In this document: piece by piece, positions 7,083-14,536 of the stretch | Numbering within the stretch: position 1 is the stretch's first letter | How the letters are laid out: each line of letters begins with the position of its first letter | DNA from: an uncultured Eubacteriales bacterium | Lineage (GTDB): Bacteria; Bacillota; Clostridia; Oscillospirales; CAG-272 | DNA: 17,861 bases | Assembly: GCA_934365155.1 (NCBI GenBank) | Contig: CAKRMZ010000033.1 | Location: forward strand, 1-17,861 | Direction: 5' to 3' | Notes under the pieces: model-generated | Told to the model about the DNA's origin: nothing | The model's database searches: none | The model's input: only the letters and a program-made list of their open reading frames with translations | Position numbers and translations under genes: made by a program

Positions 7083-8882
7083 TTACGAAGCTTTCTCTTC
7101 CGCAAACACATATTGGCTTGCATACTCTTCGCCCATAACCAAATCATACGTCAAAGTATCCAGCACATCATTTTTGCTCTGATGTTTATCAATGCATCCG
7201 GAATACACAGGCGTTGTTTTCATGCAGTCATCGATGCAATCCGACAATGTATCCCTATATCCGCAAAGACGAAGGACCGCATTCGGAAGATAAAACAACG
7301 AAATATTCTCCTGCGGCAATTGGCTGTTCTTTAAATGCTTGGCGCCATGATTTTCAAATATCAAATAGTCTTTAAAAAACAGCTGATCCATTTGACTATC
7401 ATCTTGAATTACCGATTTATACACAGTTTCATCCGATGAAAACAAGGGGTAATGATCTCCCCCGAATACCAAAACGCAATCACGAGGATAATTTTCCAGC
7501 CAGGAAATCAGCTCAAGTAAGGCCGAGGATGTTTTCTGTACTCCGTCCAGATAAACATCAAATTCCGTTTGCGTTTTGTCATCGGAAAAATAAGGCTGGT
7601 GATTTTGCATGGTACATAAAAAGATATACTGTGCCTCATCCGTTTCACTGAGAATATCTTTTACGCTTTGAAAAGCGGCAGCATCGCTGAGATAACCGCG
7701 CCGATAATCATTTTCGGAATACGTATCGGCAAGATCGGATAAAAACAAAACCCTGTCAAATCCGAAATCCGTGAAATATTCATCTCTTTTATAGGATCCT
7801 CCCACAAAGGGATGAATATATGTTGTCTTATACCCACACGCCTGCAGCCGCATAGGAACCGACAAAGCCTTCCGTCCGGACGGAATTTTCAAATGCGGTG
7901 TCGGAACATCGGCAAGACTGTAGATCGGCAAACCGAACATTAATTCAAACTCAGAGCGGCAGGTATACGAGCCGAAGGTAGGAACCACTGTCTGTATCGT
8001 ACGCACCGAAGGACTGCTAAGCACCGCATCATAATCACGGTAATAATCTGCAAGCTTCTCGCTTTTGAAAAACGTGCGAAAATCCGAAAAGGCCTCATCC
8101 ATAATAAAGATCACCGTGGGTTTTTCCGCTTCCGATTCAAATCCGTTTGTACACAAGAACCGGCTTAAAGTTTTTTCTACTTTCTCTTCACTGTAATCAT
8201 CCGGCATCTCAAAAGAATTTTCGACGGTTTCCGTTACCGATTGCAAAAATGTTGCGAAAAATGCATTGCTTTCATACTTGCGGTTTGTCATATAAATATT
8301 ACGGCTTTTCTCATTATCCACGCCGAACGCATGATACACTGCATTCGCGCAGGTAGGATATGCAAAAAACAAAACCATCATACACAAAGCAATTGCTCCG
8401 CCCGCTTTCGGAAAAGGCGTTTGGAAACGGAGCTGAAGCTTGAAATAGGCACATAAAAAGCATAGCAAAAGCAAAATAATCGCGTGGAGAATCATCAGAA
8501 AATTAAAGCGAATATCCACATAGCTGTCCAGTGCCGCTGTGGCGCCGGAGAGAAACACGATCATATCCGATACCACAAAATGAGTTCCGCTCACTCCAAA
8601 TTTAAAATATTCCACGGAAGAAAGCAGCCAAACAAGCGTTCCCAGGATACCGACGGAAATACTGTAATATTTCACTAATAAGGAAAGCGCCAAGAACACC
8701 ACTGCAAAAAACAGGAAATCAAACAGCATCACTGTCGGGTGAGCAGAAAAGAAGTTAAATACTTCAACGACATTTTGAGAGGAATTACACTCTGCAAGAT
8801 ATGTCAAGAATACCGGGAATCCGATCAATAATAAAAGGTCCGGGATTCTTCCGTGAAAAAAATTTTTAAGTTTTGTTCGCAT
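7083..8882 (-). CDS. LtaS-like membrane phosphoglycerol transferase / sulfatase-fold protein
   Basis: This 599-residue protein has five to six membrane helices in residues 14-180, followed by an extracytoplasmic alkaline-phosphatase-superfamily domain. Residues lining up with the lipoteichoic acid synthase active site are visible: Glu263 in IMDEAFSDF, a candidate nucleophile Thr307 in SYTCRSEFE, Arg366 in GGSYKRDEYF, His428 in TMQNHQPY, and Asp476-His477 in FGGDHYP. This family transfers glycerol-phosphate (LtaS, OpgB) or related phospho-alcohol groups from phospholipids onto envelope glycans. The Trp of the LtaS 'WNRD' substrate pocket appears as Tyr364 here, so the substrate may differ. AAAAGGA sits 10 bases before the ATG, and the permease stop is 21 bases upstream, making it the last gene of the GntR-controlled operon. 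The fold is secure; the exact substrate is not. Confidence 0.88.
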   Translation of the reverse strand: MRTKLKNFFHGRIPDLLLLIGFPVFLTYLAECNSSQNVVEVFNFFSAHPTVMLFDFLFFAVVFLALSLLVKYYSISVGILGTLVWLLSSVEYFKFGVSGTHFVVSDMIVFLSGATAALDSYVDIRFNFLMILHAIILLLLCFLCAYFKLQLRFQTPFPKAGGAIALCMMVLFFAYPTCANAVYHAFGVDNEKSRNIYMTNRKYESNAFFATFLQSVTETVENSFEMPDDYSEEKVEKTLSRFLCTNGFESEAEKPTVIFIMDEAFSDFRTFFKSEKLADYYRDYDAVLSSPSVRTIQTVVPTFGSYTCRSEFELMFGLPIYSLADVPTPHLKIPSGRKALSVPMRLQACGYKTTYIHPFVGGSYKRDEYFTDFGFDRVLFLSDLADTYSENDYRRGYLSDAAAFQSVKDILSETDEAQYIFLCTMQNHQPYFSDDKTQTEFDVYLDGVQKTSSALLELISWLENYPRDCVLVFGGDHYPLFSSDETVYKSVIQDDSQMDQLFFKDYLIFENHGAKHLKNSQLPQENISLFYLPNAVLRLCGYRDTLSDCIDDCMKTTPVYSGCIDKHQSKNDVLDTLTYDLVMGEEYASQYVFAEEKAS

Positions 8883-8903
8883 GACATTAAAATCCTTTTT
8901 ATG

Positions 8904-10931
8904 TTAATTTGTGCTTTCCTGTTTCAAGGACAGACTGCCGTCTTTATTCTGCACAAATTCGTCCGGAAGTTCCGGTAAAGAGAAATATCCGACATCGACA
9001 AGATAAACATTTCCCTCTTCATCGATATAACTGTTCATATCCCCGTTATACGGAGTCAGCACCGCATTTTTCAAGAGTCCTTTCGGAACCTGCAGCCTGT
9101 ATACATGGAGGAAATAACGCGAACCGCTATATTTCACGTCAGAAGCCGGCACCGCATTTTCAAGTAATTTTTCAATCAAATCGGCATCGGTCACGGCAAC
9201 ACTTGTAATGTACTCTTTATCTTCCATATCGGCATACACCTCGGCGCGAATATAGTAAGGATCGGTCACCACCGCCAATGAACGGATTTCTTTTTTGATA
9301 AAGTCTAATGTTTCGGTGAAATTTTTATATATGGGGAAAGTACGATAACGTCCCTTTGTCAAAAACAGTTGGAGCCATAATACCGGTTCCTCCCGATTTT
9401 CAAAATCCGAATTCAAAAACTCCTCACGGTATATGGAGAATAGCTCCGGCACCTTGTCCCAATCGACCGTATAGTCCGAAAAACCGTCCCGCATCATTGC
9501 GGATTGAATGGAGCTTTCGGTATCTCCGAAGAATATTTCCTCTGCGTTATCCAAAGTATTGATAAAACGATAAAGTTCTGTTTCATCCAGAAATTTTATC
9601 GAATGGAAATACAGGATACCGGATTTGGAAATCACATCCACACCGGTACCGCTTGCGGGCGAATCGAAGCGGTCTTTGAACAATTGGTTAACCCGTACAA
9701 TCTGATCGTGATCCTTCAGTTTTAATTCGATATCATCATATTTAATAACGATCTCATCCATCTTTGTGATATCTTCTCCGCGTTTTTCAAGCCCGAAGAA
9801 ATCAAAAATAATCACAGTGACAATCAAAAGGAAGCAGCCCGAAAAAACTGCCAGTCCGCGCAGCCCCGAAAACATTGCTTTTACATTCTTTTGCAAAATA
9901 ACATTCATCAGCATCATCGCAAGCAATGCCCCTACCGCGAAACCGAAGAACATCCACACGCCCGAGGGGGACGCGATTTCATGAAACAGCGATCCCAGCG
10001 TCAGAGCGGACAAAAACATTATCGAATATTTTATAATCGGCTCTGCCCATTTAAACGCCAGTGTCATTTCCACCCGTTCCGTCCGACGGATTTTGTTAAA
10101 GAGAAAAGCTAAAACTGTAAAAACGGCGGATGAAAACAATAAGGTAACTACATCCATAAGACCGATGGATTCACCGGCACAAACGGAAAACAAATTTAAT
10201 ACCGGTGAAAAGCGAGCTAAATTTTCAAATGAAATATATTGCTCAAAATACAGCCCGTCAATAAAATTACTGATAAAATATGCCGATATGATCGTCACAC
10301 TCGGAATAATAAACAATATCCACAACGTAAGCAAAAACTGGGAGCTGCTGCGTCCACTGATCACCCCGGAGAAAACAGTGATGCTGAAAAGAATCAGGTA
10401 AAATAAAAATCCGATGGTGCAAAGCTGCAAAAACGGGATTATCACTGCGGGATAAATGCCCTCGAGCCCTGTAATAAAGAGCACAATGCTAAGGGTTATT
10501 ACTGCAAAGAGCGCAGAAAAAACATACTGTAAAACACCGCAAATATAATGGAATCCCAAAAGCTTTGTCTTGCTGATCGGCAGGCCTGCGTAAAAACATG
10601 CCGATTTTTTATTCTGCATATAATGCGTTACCACGCAACCGACAAAAATCGCCGCAAACAGAATAAAGATCGCCCACATGGGGTTTGATATACTGTAAAA
10701 ATTGATCAAAAAGCTTTTAATTTTTTCGGTAAAGGAGGAATCCGGAAAGTTTTCCCGATAGGAACCGATGGATAACAGTGAAACAATCGGACACGCAAGG
10801 AACATCACAATCAGACACATCAAGGTTAAAGACCAATGCTTTTTCATTACGAAAGAAAAAAGCGGAAATGAAAGCCTTTCCTTCCATTTTTTTCGGCTTG
10901 CATTTTCAGAATATGATGTTTGCAAATTCAT
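8904..10931 (-). CDS. ABC transporter permease with large C-terminal extracytoplasmic domain
   Basis: This is the membrane partner of the ATPase encoded just upstream. I place the start at the ATG at 10929-10931 (675 residues) because GGAGG lies 9 bases before it. An in-frame GTG seven codons earlier lacks such a site. The start overlaps the ATPase stop by 26 bases, implying translational coupling. About nine membrane helices are visible (near 34-54, 84-105, 130-153, 165-190, 198-220, 258-278, 299-318, 326-346, 359-379). A basic N-terminus (KKWKER) should be cytoplasmic, which places the final 295 residues outside. That hydrophilic domain has no motif I recognise; similar C-terminal domains occur on YtrC/D-type permeases of Bacillota (possibly DUF6449, from memory). 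The likely substrate is a lipid, antibiotic or peptide at the envelope; direction is unknown. Confidence 0.85.
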   Translation of the reverse strand: MNLQTSYSENASRKKWKERLSFPLFSFVMKKHWSLTLMCLIVMFLACPIVSLLSIGSYRENFPDSSFTEKIKSFLINFYSISNPMWAIFILFAAIFVGCVVTHYMQNKKSACFYAGLPISKTKLLGFHYICGVLQYVFSALFAVITLSIVLFITGLEGIYPAVIIPFLQLCTIGFLFYLILFSITVFSGVISGRSSSQFLLTLWILFIIPSVTIISAYFISNFIDGLYFEQYISFENLARFSPVLNLFSVCAGESIGLMDVVTLLFSSAVFTVLAFLFNKIRRTERVEMTLAFKWAEPIIKYSIMFLSALTLGSLFHEIASPSGVWMFFGFAVGALLAMMLMNVILQKNVKAMFSGLRGLAVFSGCFLLIVTVIIFDFFGLEKRGEDITKMDEIVIKYDDIELKLKDHDQIVRVNQLFKDRFDSPASGTGVDVISKSGILYFHSIKFLDETELYRFINTLDNAEEIFFGDTESSIQSAMMRDGFSDYTVDWDKVPELFSIYREEFLNSDFENREEPVLWLQLFLTKGRYRTFPIYKNFTETLDFIKKEIRSLAVVTDPYYIRAEVYADMEDKEYITSVAVTDADLIEKLLENAVPASDVKYSGSRYFLHVYRLQVPKGLLKNAVLTPYNGDMNSYIDEEGNVYLVDVGYFSLPELPDEFVQNKDGSLSLKQESTN

Positions 10932-11808
10932 AACCTTTTTCCTCCATTTCACTAATGAAAATTTCCTCTAAGCTTAAAGGCAAAATTTCAAAAAATTTCG
11001 GCTGAAGCTTTTGAAAATAATTTTCGATTTCTTCTTTGCTGCCGCGCACAACCAATGAAACAATGCTTCCGCGCCGTTTGAAATCCACAACCTTCAAATC
11101 GTCAAATTGATACTTTTCCGATTCATCAAAGACCGCCTGTACCTTGTGAATATTGTCACGCAGCTCGTCAAGTTCGCGATCGAAGAGAATGCCGCCCTTG
11201 TGCAAAAGTCCGACATGATCGCAAATATCTTCCAATTCGCGGAGATTGTGGGAAGCGATAATCGGCGTGACACCGCGGTCCGCCACATCATCGGCAATTA
11301 AACGTTTAATAAACTGACGCATTACCGGGTCTAAGCCGTCAAAGGTTTCGTCACAAAACAGATATTTCGGGCGAACGGAGAGAGCCAAAAGCATCGCCGC
11401 TTGTTTTTGCATTCCTTTTGAAAAGGTGTTGATTTTGCGGTTCCTATCCATACGGAACATGCCGCAAAGTTCTGTATAGCGTTTCATATCGAAATTCGGA
11501 TATACCCTGCGATAAAAGTTCATCATATCATCAACGGTTCCGTACGGAAAAAAATACAAATCATCCGAGACATATACGATATCCTCACGGATGGCGGGAC
11601 ATTCGTAAATACTTTTCCCGTTATAAAGAATGCTTCCGAAATCCTGTTTGTAAATTCCGCTCATTACACGAAGCAAAGTGGATTTTCCCGCACCGTTGGT
11701 TCCGATTAATCCGAATATGGAGCCTTGCTGTATCGAAGCGCATACATTTTCCAGTGAATGAATCGTGCCAAAACTTTTGGAAACGTAATTGATCTCAATT
11801 TTCCCCAT
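10906..11808 (-). CDS. ABC transporter ATP-binding protein (YtrB-like)
   Basis: This 300-residue nucleotide-binding subunit should energise the adjacent permease. It shows Walker A GTNGAGKS (36-43), signature FSKGMQ (129-134, in place of LSGGQ), Walker B YLFCDE (149-154), D-loop GLD (158-160) and the switch His187 in ASHNL. The Walker B is followed by Thr-Phe rather than the usual Pro-Thr, and the Q-loop position reads YVSDD with no glutamine. Both variants suggest the subfamily linked to GntR/YtrA regulators rather than a classical importer. A C-terminal extension (about 215-300) of mixed fold follows the ATPase core. GGAGG lies 8 bases before the ATG, inside the 3' end of the regulator gene, which it overlaps by 14 bases. 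The family call is firm; the substrate is unknown. Confidence 0.93.
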   Translation of the reverse strand: MGKIEINYVSKSFGTIHSLENVCASIQQGSIFGLIGTNGAGKSTLLRVMSGIYKQDFGSILYNGKSIYECPAIREDIVYVSDDLYFFPYGTVDDMMNFYRRVYPNFDMKRYTELCGMFRMDRNRKINTFSKGMQKQAAMLLALSVRPKYLFCDETFDGLDPVMRQFIKRLIADDVADRGVTPIIASHNLRELEDICDHVGLLHKGGILFDRELDELRDNIHKVQAVFDESEKYQFDDLKVVDFKRRGSIVSLVVRGSKEEIENYFQKLQPKFFEILPLSLEEIFISEMEEKGYEFANIIF

Positions 11809-12184
11809 TTGTATTTTCCTCCGTCAGTTCCTTTACAATTTGAATCATCTCATCTTGCGAGATTTCGGCAAGTATGCACGACTTCACGGCCTTAATCAGA
11901 TTCGCGCGCTGCTCGGCAGCAAACTTTTCTTTGAGCGGTATTAAATTTTCCTCCACAAAAGAGCCCTTGGTAGAAACGCAATACGTAACGCCGCGCCGCT
12001 CTAATTCCGCATACGCTTTTTGAATCGTATTCGGATTGATACCAAGCTCCGCAGACAAAGCCCGAACGGACGGCAGCTGCTCGCCCGGATGCATTACTCC
12101 GCGCAATATCAAATCGCAAAAACCGTCGACCAATTGATCATAAATCGGTTTTCGACTTTTAAAATCAACATTTACGCTATACAC
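11795..12184 (-). CDS. GntR-family transcriptional regulator, YtrA subfamily
   Basis: The 129-residue protein is a compact winged-helix DNA-binding domain (about residues 10-78) with only a short C-terminal helical tail, the architecture of the YtrA subfamily. Typical residues are PIYDQL (13-18), the helix-turn-helix LPSVRALSAELGINPNTIQK (37-56) and the wing with GSFVEE (74-79). It lacks the large effector-binding domain of FadR/HutC types. It is the first gene of an operon with an ABC transporter, as for B. subtilis ytrA. The protein probably represses its own promoter through the palindrome at 12217-12243, being released by envelope stress or a transported compound. AAGGAG lies 7 bases before the ATG. 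The role as autorepressor is inferred from family precedent and the operator. Confidence 0.93.
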   Translation of the reverse strand: MYSVNVDFKSRKPIYDQLVDGFCDLILRGVMHPGEQLPSVRALSAELGINPNTIQKAYAELERRGVTYCVSTKGSFVEENLIPLKEKFAAEQRANLIKAVKSCILAEISQDEMIQIVKELTEENTNGEN

Positions 12185-12216
12185 ATCGTTATCTCCTTAT
12201 TTTTTCTGTACCGTTC

Positions 12217-12243
12217 AACTGTAATATTAGTATTAGTACAGTT
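12217..12243 (-). promoter_or_regulatory. Palindromic operator for the GntR/YtrA-type regulator
   Basis: The arms AACTGTA (12217-12223) and TACAGTT (12237-12243) are exact complements separated by 13 bases. The full 27-base element is palindromic at 11 of 13 arm positions. It begins just downstream of the -10 box and covers the expected transcription start, a position suited to repression. The 7-13-7 geometry resembles what I recall of YtrA-type operators (GTGTA...TACAC style). A further half-site CTGTAC lies at 12206-12211, between the palindrome and the start codon. Confidence 0.72.
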
Positions 12244-12245
12244 AT

Positions 12246-12274
12246 AGTATATCTTCTCCTTTTTCTTTTGTCAA
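12246..12274 (-). promoter_or_regulatory. Sigma-A-type promoter of the GntR/ABC/LtaS-like operon
   Basis: On the minus strand a perfect -35 TTGACA (12269-12274) and a near-consensus -10 TATACT (12246-12251) are separated by exactly 17 bases. Transcription should start near 12239, inside the palindromic operator, about 55 bases before the regulator's ATG. Confidence 0.88.
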
Positions 12275-12294
12275 TAGTCTAAAGCAAAATTTAT

Positions 12295-12323
12295 TTGCGT
12301 TTTGCCGATTTCTATGCTACACT
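12295..12323 (+). promoter_or_regulatory. Candidate extended -10 promoter for the NusG_II-Gx transporter pair
   Basis: TGCTACACT (12315-12323) gives an extended -10 (TGn plus TACACT), with a weak -35 TTGCGT (12295-12300) at 17-base spacing. It lies 32 bases before the plus-strand ATG and does not overlap the divergent promoter at 12246-12274. Confidence 0.5.
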
Positions 12324-12355
12324 GAAAAAAACTCATCATAATAAGGATTTCCGAT

Positions 12356-12736
12356 ATGCCGAAACTGCATTTTTGCCGTTATGATGCCATTGTTCTATCG
12401 ATTCTTTTGGCACTTTCCGTTTTAGGATTCGCTGTTCTTTATATAACATCAAACACCCATGGTGATGCGTCAAGCGTTGAAATCATCGCAGACGGTGATC
12501 GTCTTAATTATTCTTTGGATGGGGATACCACTCTGAAGCTTAGCAGTAACGGAATTGATACTGTCCTCCGAATCCAAGACGGCAAAGTATGGATTGATAA
12601 TACAACATGTCCTCAACAAATTTGCCGGCATTCCGGAAAAATTTCCTCTCCCGGCGATATAATACTCTGTGTTCCGGCAAAATTAAAAATTAAAATTCTT
12701 TCAACTGCGCGGGAGGTAGATGCCGTTGCAAAATAA
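12356..12736 (+). CDS. Membrane-anchored NusG domain II-containing protein
   Basis: This 126-residue protein has one N-terminal membrane helix (about residues 10-30) and an exported beta-rich domain of the NusG_II type. The conserved cysteine cluster is clear: CPQQICRHSG with Cys85, Cys90 and His92, plus Cys105 in ILCVPAKL. It resembles only the second domain of NusG and is not the transcription factor. In Clostridia such proteins occur beside Gx-type transporters and often near Rnf or ApbE/FMN-binding genes, suggesting an extracytoplasmic redox or cofactor role, but their function is not established. AAGGA (12343-12347) lies 8 bases before the ATG. It overlaps the next gene by 17 bases, so the two are translationally coupled. 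Confidence 0.88.
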   Translation: MPKLHFCRYDAIVLSILLALSVLGFAVLYITSNTHGDASSVEIIADGDRLNYSLDGDTTLKLSSNGIDTVLRIQDGKVWIDNTTCPQQICRHSGKISSPGDIILCVPAKLKIKILSTAREVDAVAK

Positions 12737-13247
12737 AAAATCCTCCTTCATAGCGGCCGCATCCGTCATGACCGTATGCGCACTTGCGCTGTCTTATACA
12801 GAAACTCTCATTCCCCTTTTTTTAATACCGATTCCCGGATTTAAATTAGGACTTTGCAATATTGTATTTGTCCTGGGAATTTTCACAACCACCCGTCGGC
12901 AAACCCTTTTGGCCTTCACCGCAAAAACCGTGCTTGTCGCTCTTTTATTCGGGAATATGAGCTCTTGGATTTTCTCTGTGGCAGGCGGAAGCTTTTCCAT
13001 TGTTGCGTTACTTATTCTGCATCGTTTTGCCGCCGATCGATTCTCTTATATCGGCATCTGTCAAATTTGCGCTGCGATGCATAATTTCGGGCAAATGATT
13101 GCGGCATGCTTGCTCTTCAAAACATACGCTCTGCTTGGATATTTACCGATTTTACTCATTACGTCAATTGTCAGCGGCACCATAACAGGACTTATCTGCA
13201 TCGGTCTGGCCCGGCGCTTTCGGCATATTGTTCCGCTGAACCGATAA
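12720..13247 (+). CDS. Gx-type transporter family membrane protein (Hpre_diP_synt_I)
   Basis: This integral membrane protein of about 175 residues has five to six helices. Family hallmarks are IPGFKLGLCNI (38-48), a glycine-rich VAGGSFS segment (87-93) and HNFGQ (121-125). The family was once annotated 'heptaprenyl diphosphate synthase component I' but resembles ECF-type S components, so small-molecule (vitamin or isoprenoid precursor) uptake is more likely; the substrate is unknown. The start is ambiguous: the ATG at 12720 is only 3 bases after GGAGG (12712-12716), whereas a TTG at 12726, two codons later, has ideal 9-base spacing. It overlaps the NusG_II gene, and a terminator follows 14 bases after its stop. 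No Rnf, ApbE or prenyl synthase gene accompanies it here. Confidence 0.85.
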   Translation: MPLQNKKSSFIAAASVMTVCALALSYTETLIPLFLIPIPGFKLGLCNIVFVLGIFTTTRRQTLLAFTAKTVLVALLFGNMSSWIFSVAGGSFSIVALLILHRFAADRFSYIGICQICAAMHNFGQMIAACLLFKTYALLGYLPILLITSIVSGTITGLICIGLARRFRHIVPLNR

Positions 13248-13261
13248 CATTTCAAAAACAA

Positions 13262-13300
13262 AAAAGGCATTCTGCATTTTGAACATACAGAATGCCTTTT
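13262..13300. terminator. Bidirectional terminator between the Gx transporter and spoIIIA operons
   Basis: AAAAGGCATTCTG (13262-13274) and CAGAATGCCTTTT (13288-13300) form a perfect 13-pair stem with a 13-base loop. Both strands leave the stem with T runs: TTTTATATTT on plus and TTTTTTGTTTTTG on minus. It lies between convergent stop codons at 13247 and 13305 and should end both transcripts. Confidence 0.9.
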
Positions 13301-13304
13301 ATAT

Positions 13305-13976
13305 TTATGCTTTCTTTTCGATAATCTTCATATTCATCGGTAAAATTTTGGAAACCTCATAAACAATTTCCTGAATCTGCGATATTTCATTGGGAAGCAG
13401 TCCCTGGCTCTTTACAACAATATTGGCATTTTCCCCGTTCACGATTGCCACACATTCTTCAAAGCCTTTTCCCTTAATCAGCGTTTCAATATCCGCTTCC
13501 ATTGCAATTTCATCCGCGATTTTGGATATTCCGGAAAGAGCCGCGCTTTTCGCATCCTCCAAAGCCGACGGATCTTCGATTACATTTTGCAAAGTATCCA
13601 TCGCTTCATCTCGCGCGCGTTGACGATTCACCTGCGTTACGGCAAAATATGTAGCAACCGCATCGTCCGGGGTATTGTCGCCTGACATCCCGGAGGTTGA
13701 CGTGCCGTCCTGAATACCGCTGCCGCTGAAGAAAAACCAATTCAAATAAACGGCAATCCCAATCACAAATACCGACGCGGCAATCACAAGATTCCGTTTT
13801 GAAATTTTGATATTCTCTAGTACAGAGCGAAGATTTCCAAGCTTAAATCGGTTTCCCTTTTCGTTTTTTTCCGTCTCTTCCGAATCCGGTATCGACTCCG
13901 GCTCTGTCAACAATCCGGCTGCCTCACCACTCGAAAGTGTTTTTTGAGTTTTTCTTTTCTGAATAAAATCAAGCAT
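13305..13976 (-). CDS. spoIIIAH: Stage III sporulation protein AH
   Basis: SpoIIIAH is the mother-cell membrane protein that pairs with forespore SpoIIQ across the two membranes of the engulfed spore. I choose the ATG at 13974-13976 (223 residues) because AAGGAG lies 8 bases before it; an ATG seven codons earlier has no such site. One membrane helix (about 62-83) is followed by the extracytoplasmic domain, in which YFAVTQVNRQRARDEAMDTL and ETLIKGKGFEECVAIVNGE match the family's YscJ/FliF-like ring-building fold. About 60 charged residues precede the helix, whereas B. subtilis SpoIIIAH has only a few there. It is the last gene of the operon, 34 bases after spoIIIAG, and is followed by the 13262-13300 terminator. 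Confidence 0.93.
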   Translation of the reverse strand: MLDFIQKRKTQKTLSSGEAAGLLTEPESIPDSEETEKNEKGNRFKLGNLRSVLENIKISKRNLVIAASVFVIGIAVYLNWFFFSGSGIQDGTSTSGMSGDNTPDDAVATYFAVTQVNRQRARDEAMDTLQNVIEDPSALEDAKSAALSGISKIADEIAMEADIETLIKGKGFEECVAIVNGENANIVVKSQGLLPNEISQIQEIVYEVSKILPMNMKIIEKKA

Positions 13977-14010
13977 CTTAATTCTCCTTTTCTGCATTCT
14001 TATAAATATT

Positions 14011-14532
14011 TTATTTGCTTAAAATGACTTCTACCCGCGCACTGGAAACTCCAAGCAATGAAGATACGCTTTGAATGATCCGGGCCTTTCGTTTTTCGTT
14101 GCATTCTCCGCTGCATACGATCATAACGCCGGAAACCTTCGGATATTTGCGTTTAATATAGAGAGGATGTTCTCCCTCCGCTCCGGAGTATACAAAATAA
14201 TTGGCACTTTGAGATTCTGTCCCTCCGGAATTCACCGTTTCCTCCATGGCATAGACAATTTCTCCGTCATCTCCGAAATATAACATAACCGAAACATCTT
14301 CAATTCCGTCAATGGCAGATACGATTTGTTTTATTCTATTCTCCATTTGATTTGTATATTCCAAAATATCGAATTTTTCAGATGCCGATACCGCATTTGC
14401 ATTTTTATCTTCGGATTTTTGGGAAGAATTCGAACTGAGTACAATTAGTAAAATTCCCATAATTAATCCTACCGTAATAAATGTAACACCCCGTTTGGCA
14501 AAGAGTTTAGAAATGATTTTCTGTAACTCCAT
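14011..14532 (-). CDS. spoIIIAG: Stage III sporulation protein AG
   Basis: SpoIIIAG forms the large ring of the SpoIIIA channel in the intermembrane space. The start is placed at the ATG at 14530-14532 (173 residues), behind AGGAGG within the end of spoIIIAF; longer readings run back into spoIIIAF without a good binding site. A short basic segment precedes one membrane helix (about 16-33), then a disordered Ser/Asn/Lys stretch, then a ring-building-like domain (TNQMENRIKQIVSAIDGIEDVSV near 59-81 and a C-terminal SLLGVSSARVEVI). An insertion with YAMEETVNSGG and YVYSGA-like residues matches the beta-insertion of this protein. Four bases separate it from spoIIIAF. Confidence 0.93.
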   Translation of the reverse strand: MELQKIISKLFAKRGVTFITVGLIMGILLIVLSSNSSQKSEDKNANAVSASEKFDILEYTNQMENRIKQIVSAIDGIEDVSVMLYFGDDGEIVYAMEETVNSGGTESQSANYFVYSGAEGEHPLYIKRKYPKVSGVMIVCSGECNEKRKARIIQSVSSLLGVSSARVEVILSK

Positions 14533-14536
14533 AATT

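Noticed and set aside
10093..10401. Plus-strand open frame opposite the ABC permease
   Set aside because: Antisense to a clear membrane protein gene, with a composition that mirrors hydrophobic codons and no start signals.
10932..10952. Upstream GTG start for the ABC permease
   Set aside because: It lacks a Shine-Dalgarno at proper spacing, while GGAGG is correctly placed for the ATG at 10931.
12224..12236. Tandem ACTAAT ACTAAT as a possible direct-repeat element
   Set aside because: Only two 6-base copies, lying inside the spacer of the palindromic operator. Better explained as part of that operator.
13977..13997. Seven-residue extension of SpoIIIAH
   Set aside because: The AAGGAG site lies within this extension and is spaced for the ATG at 13976.
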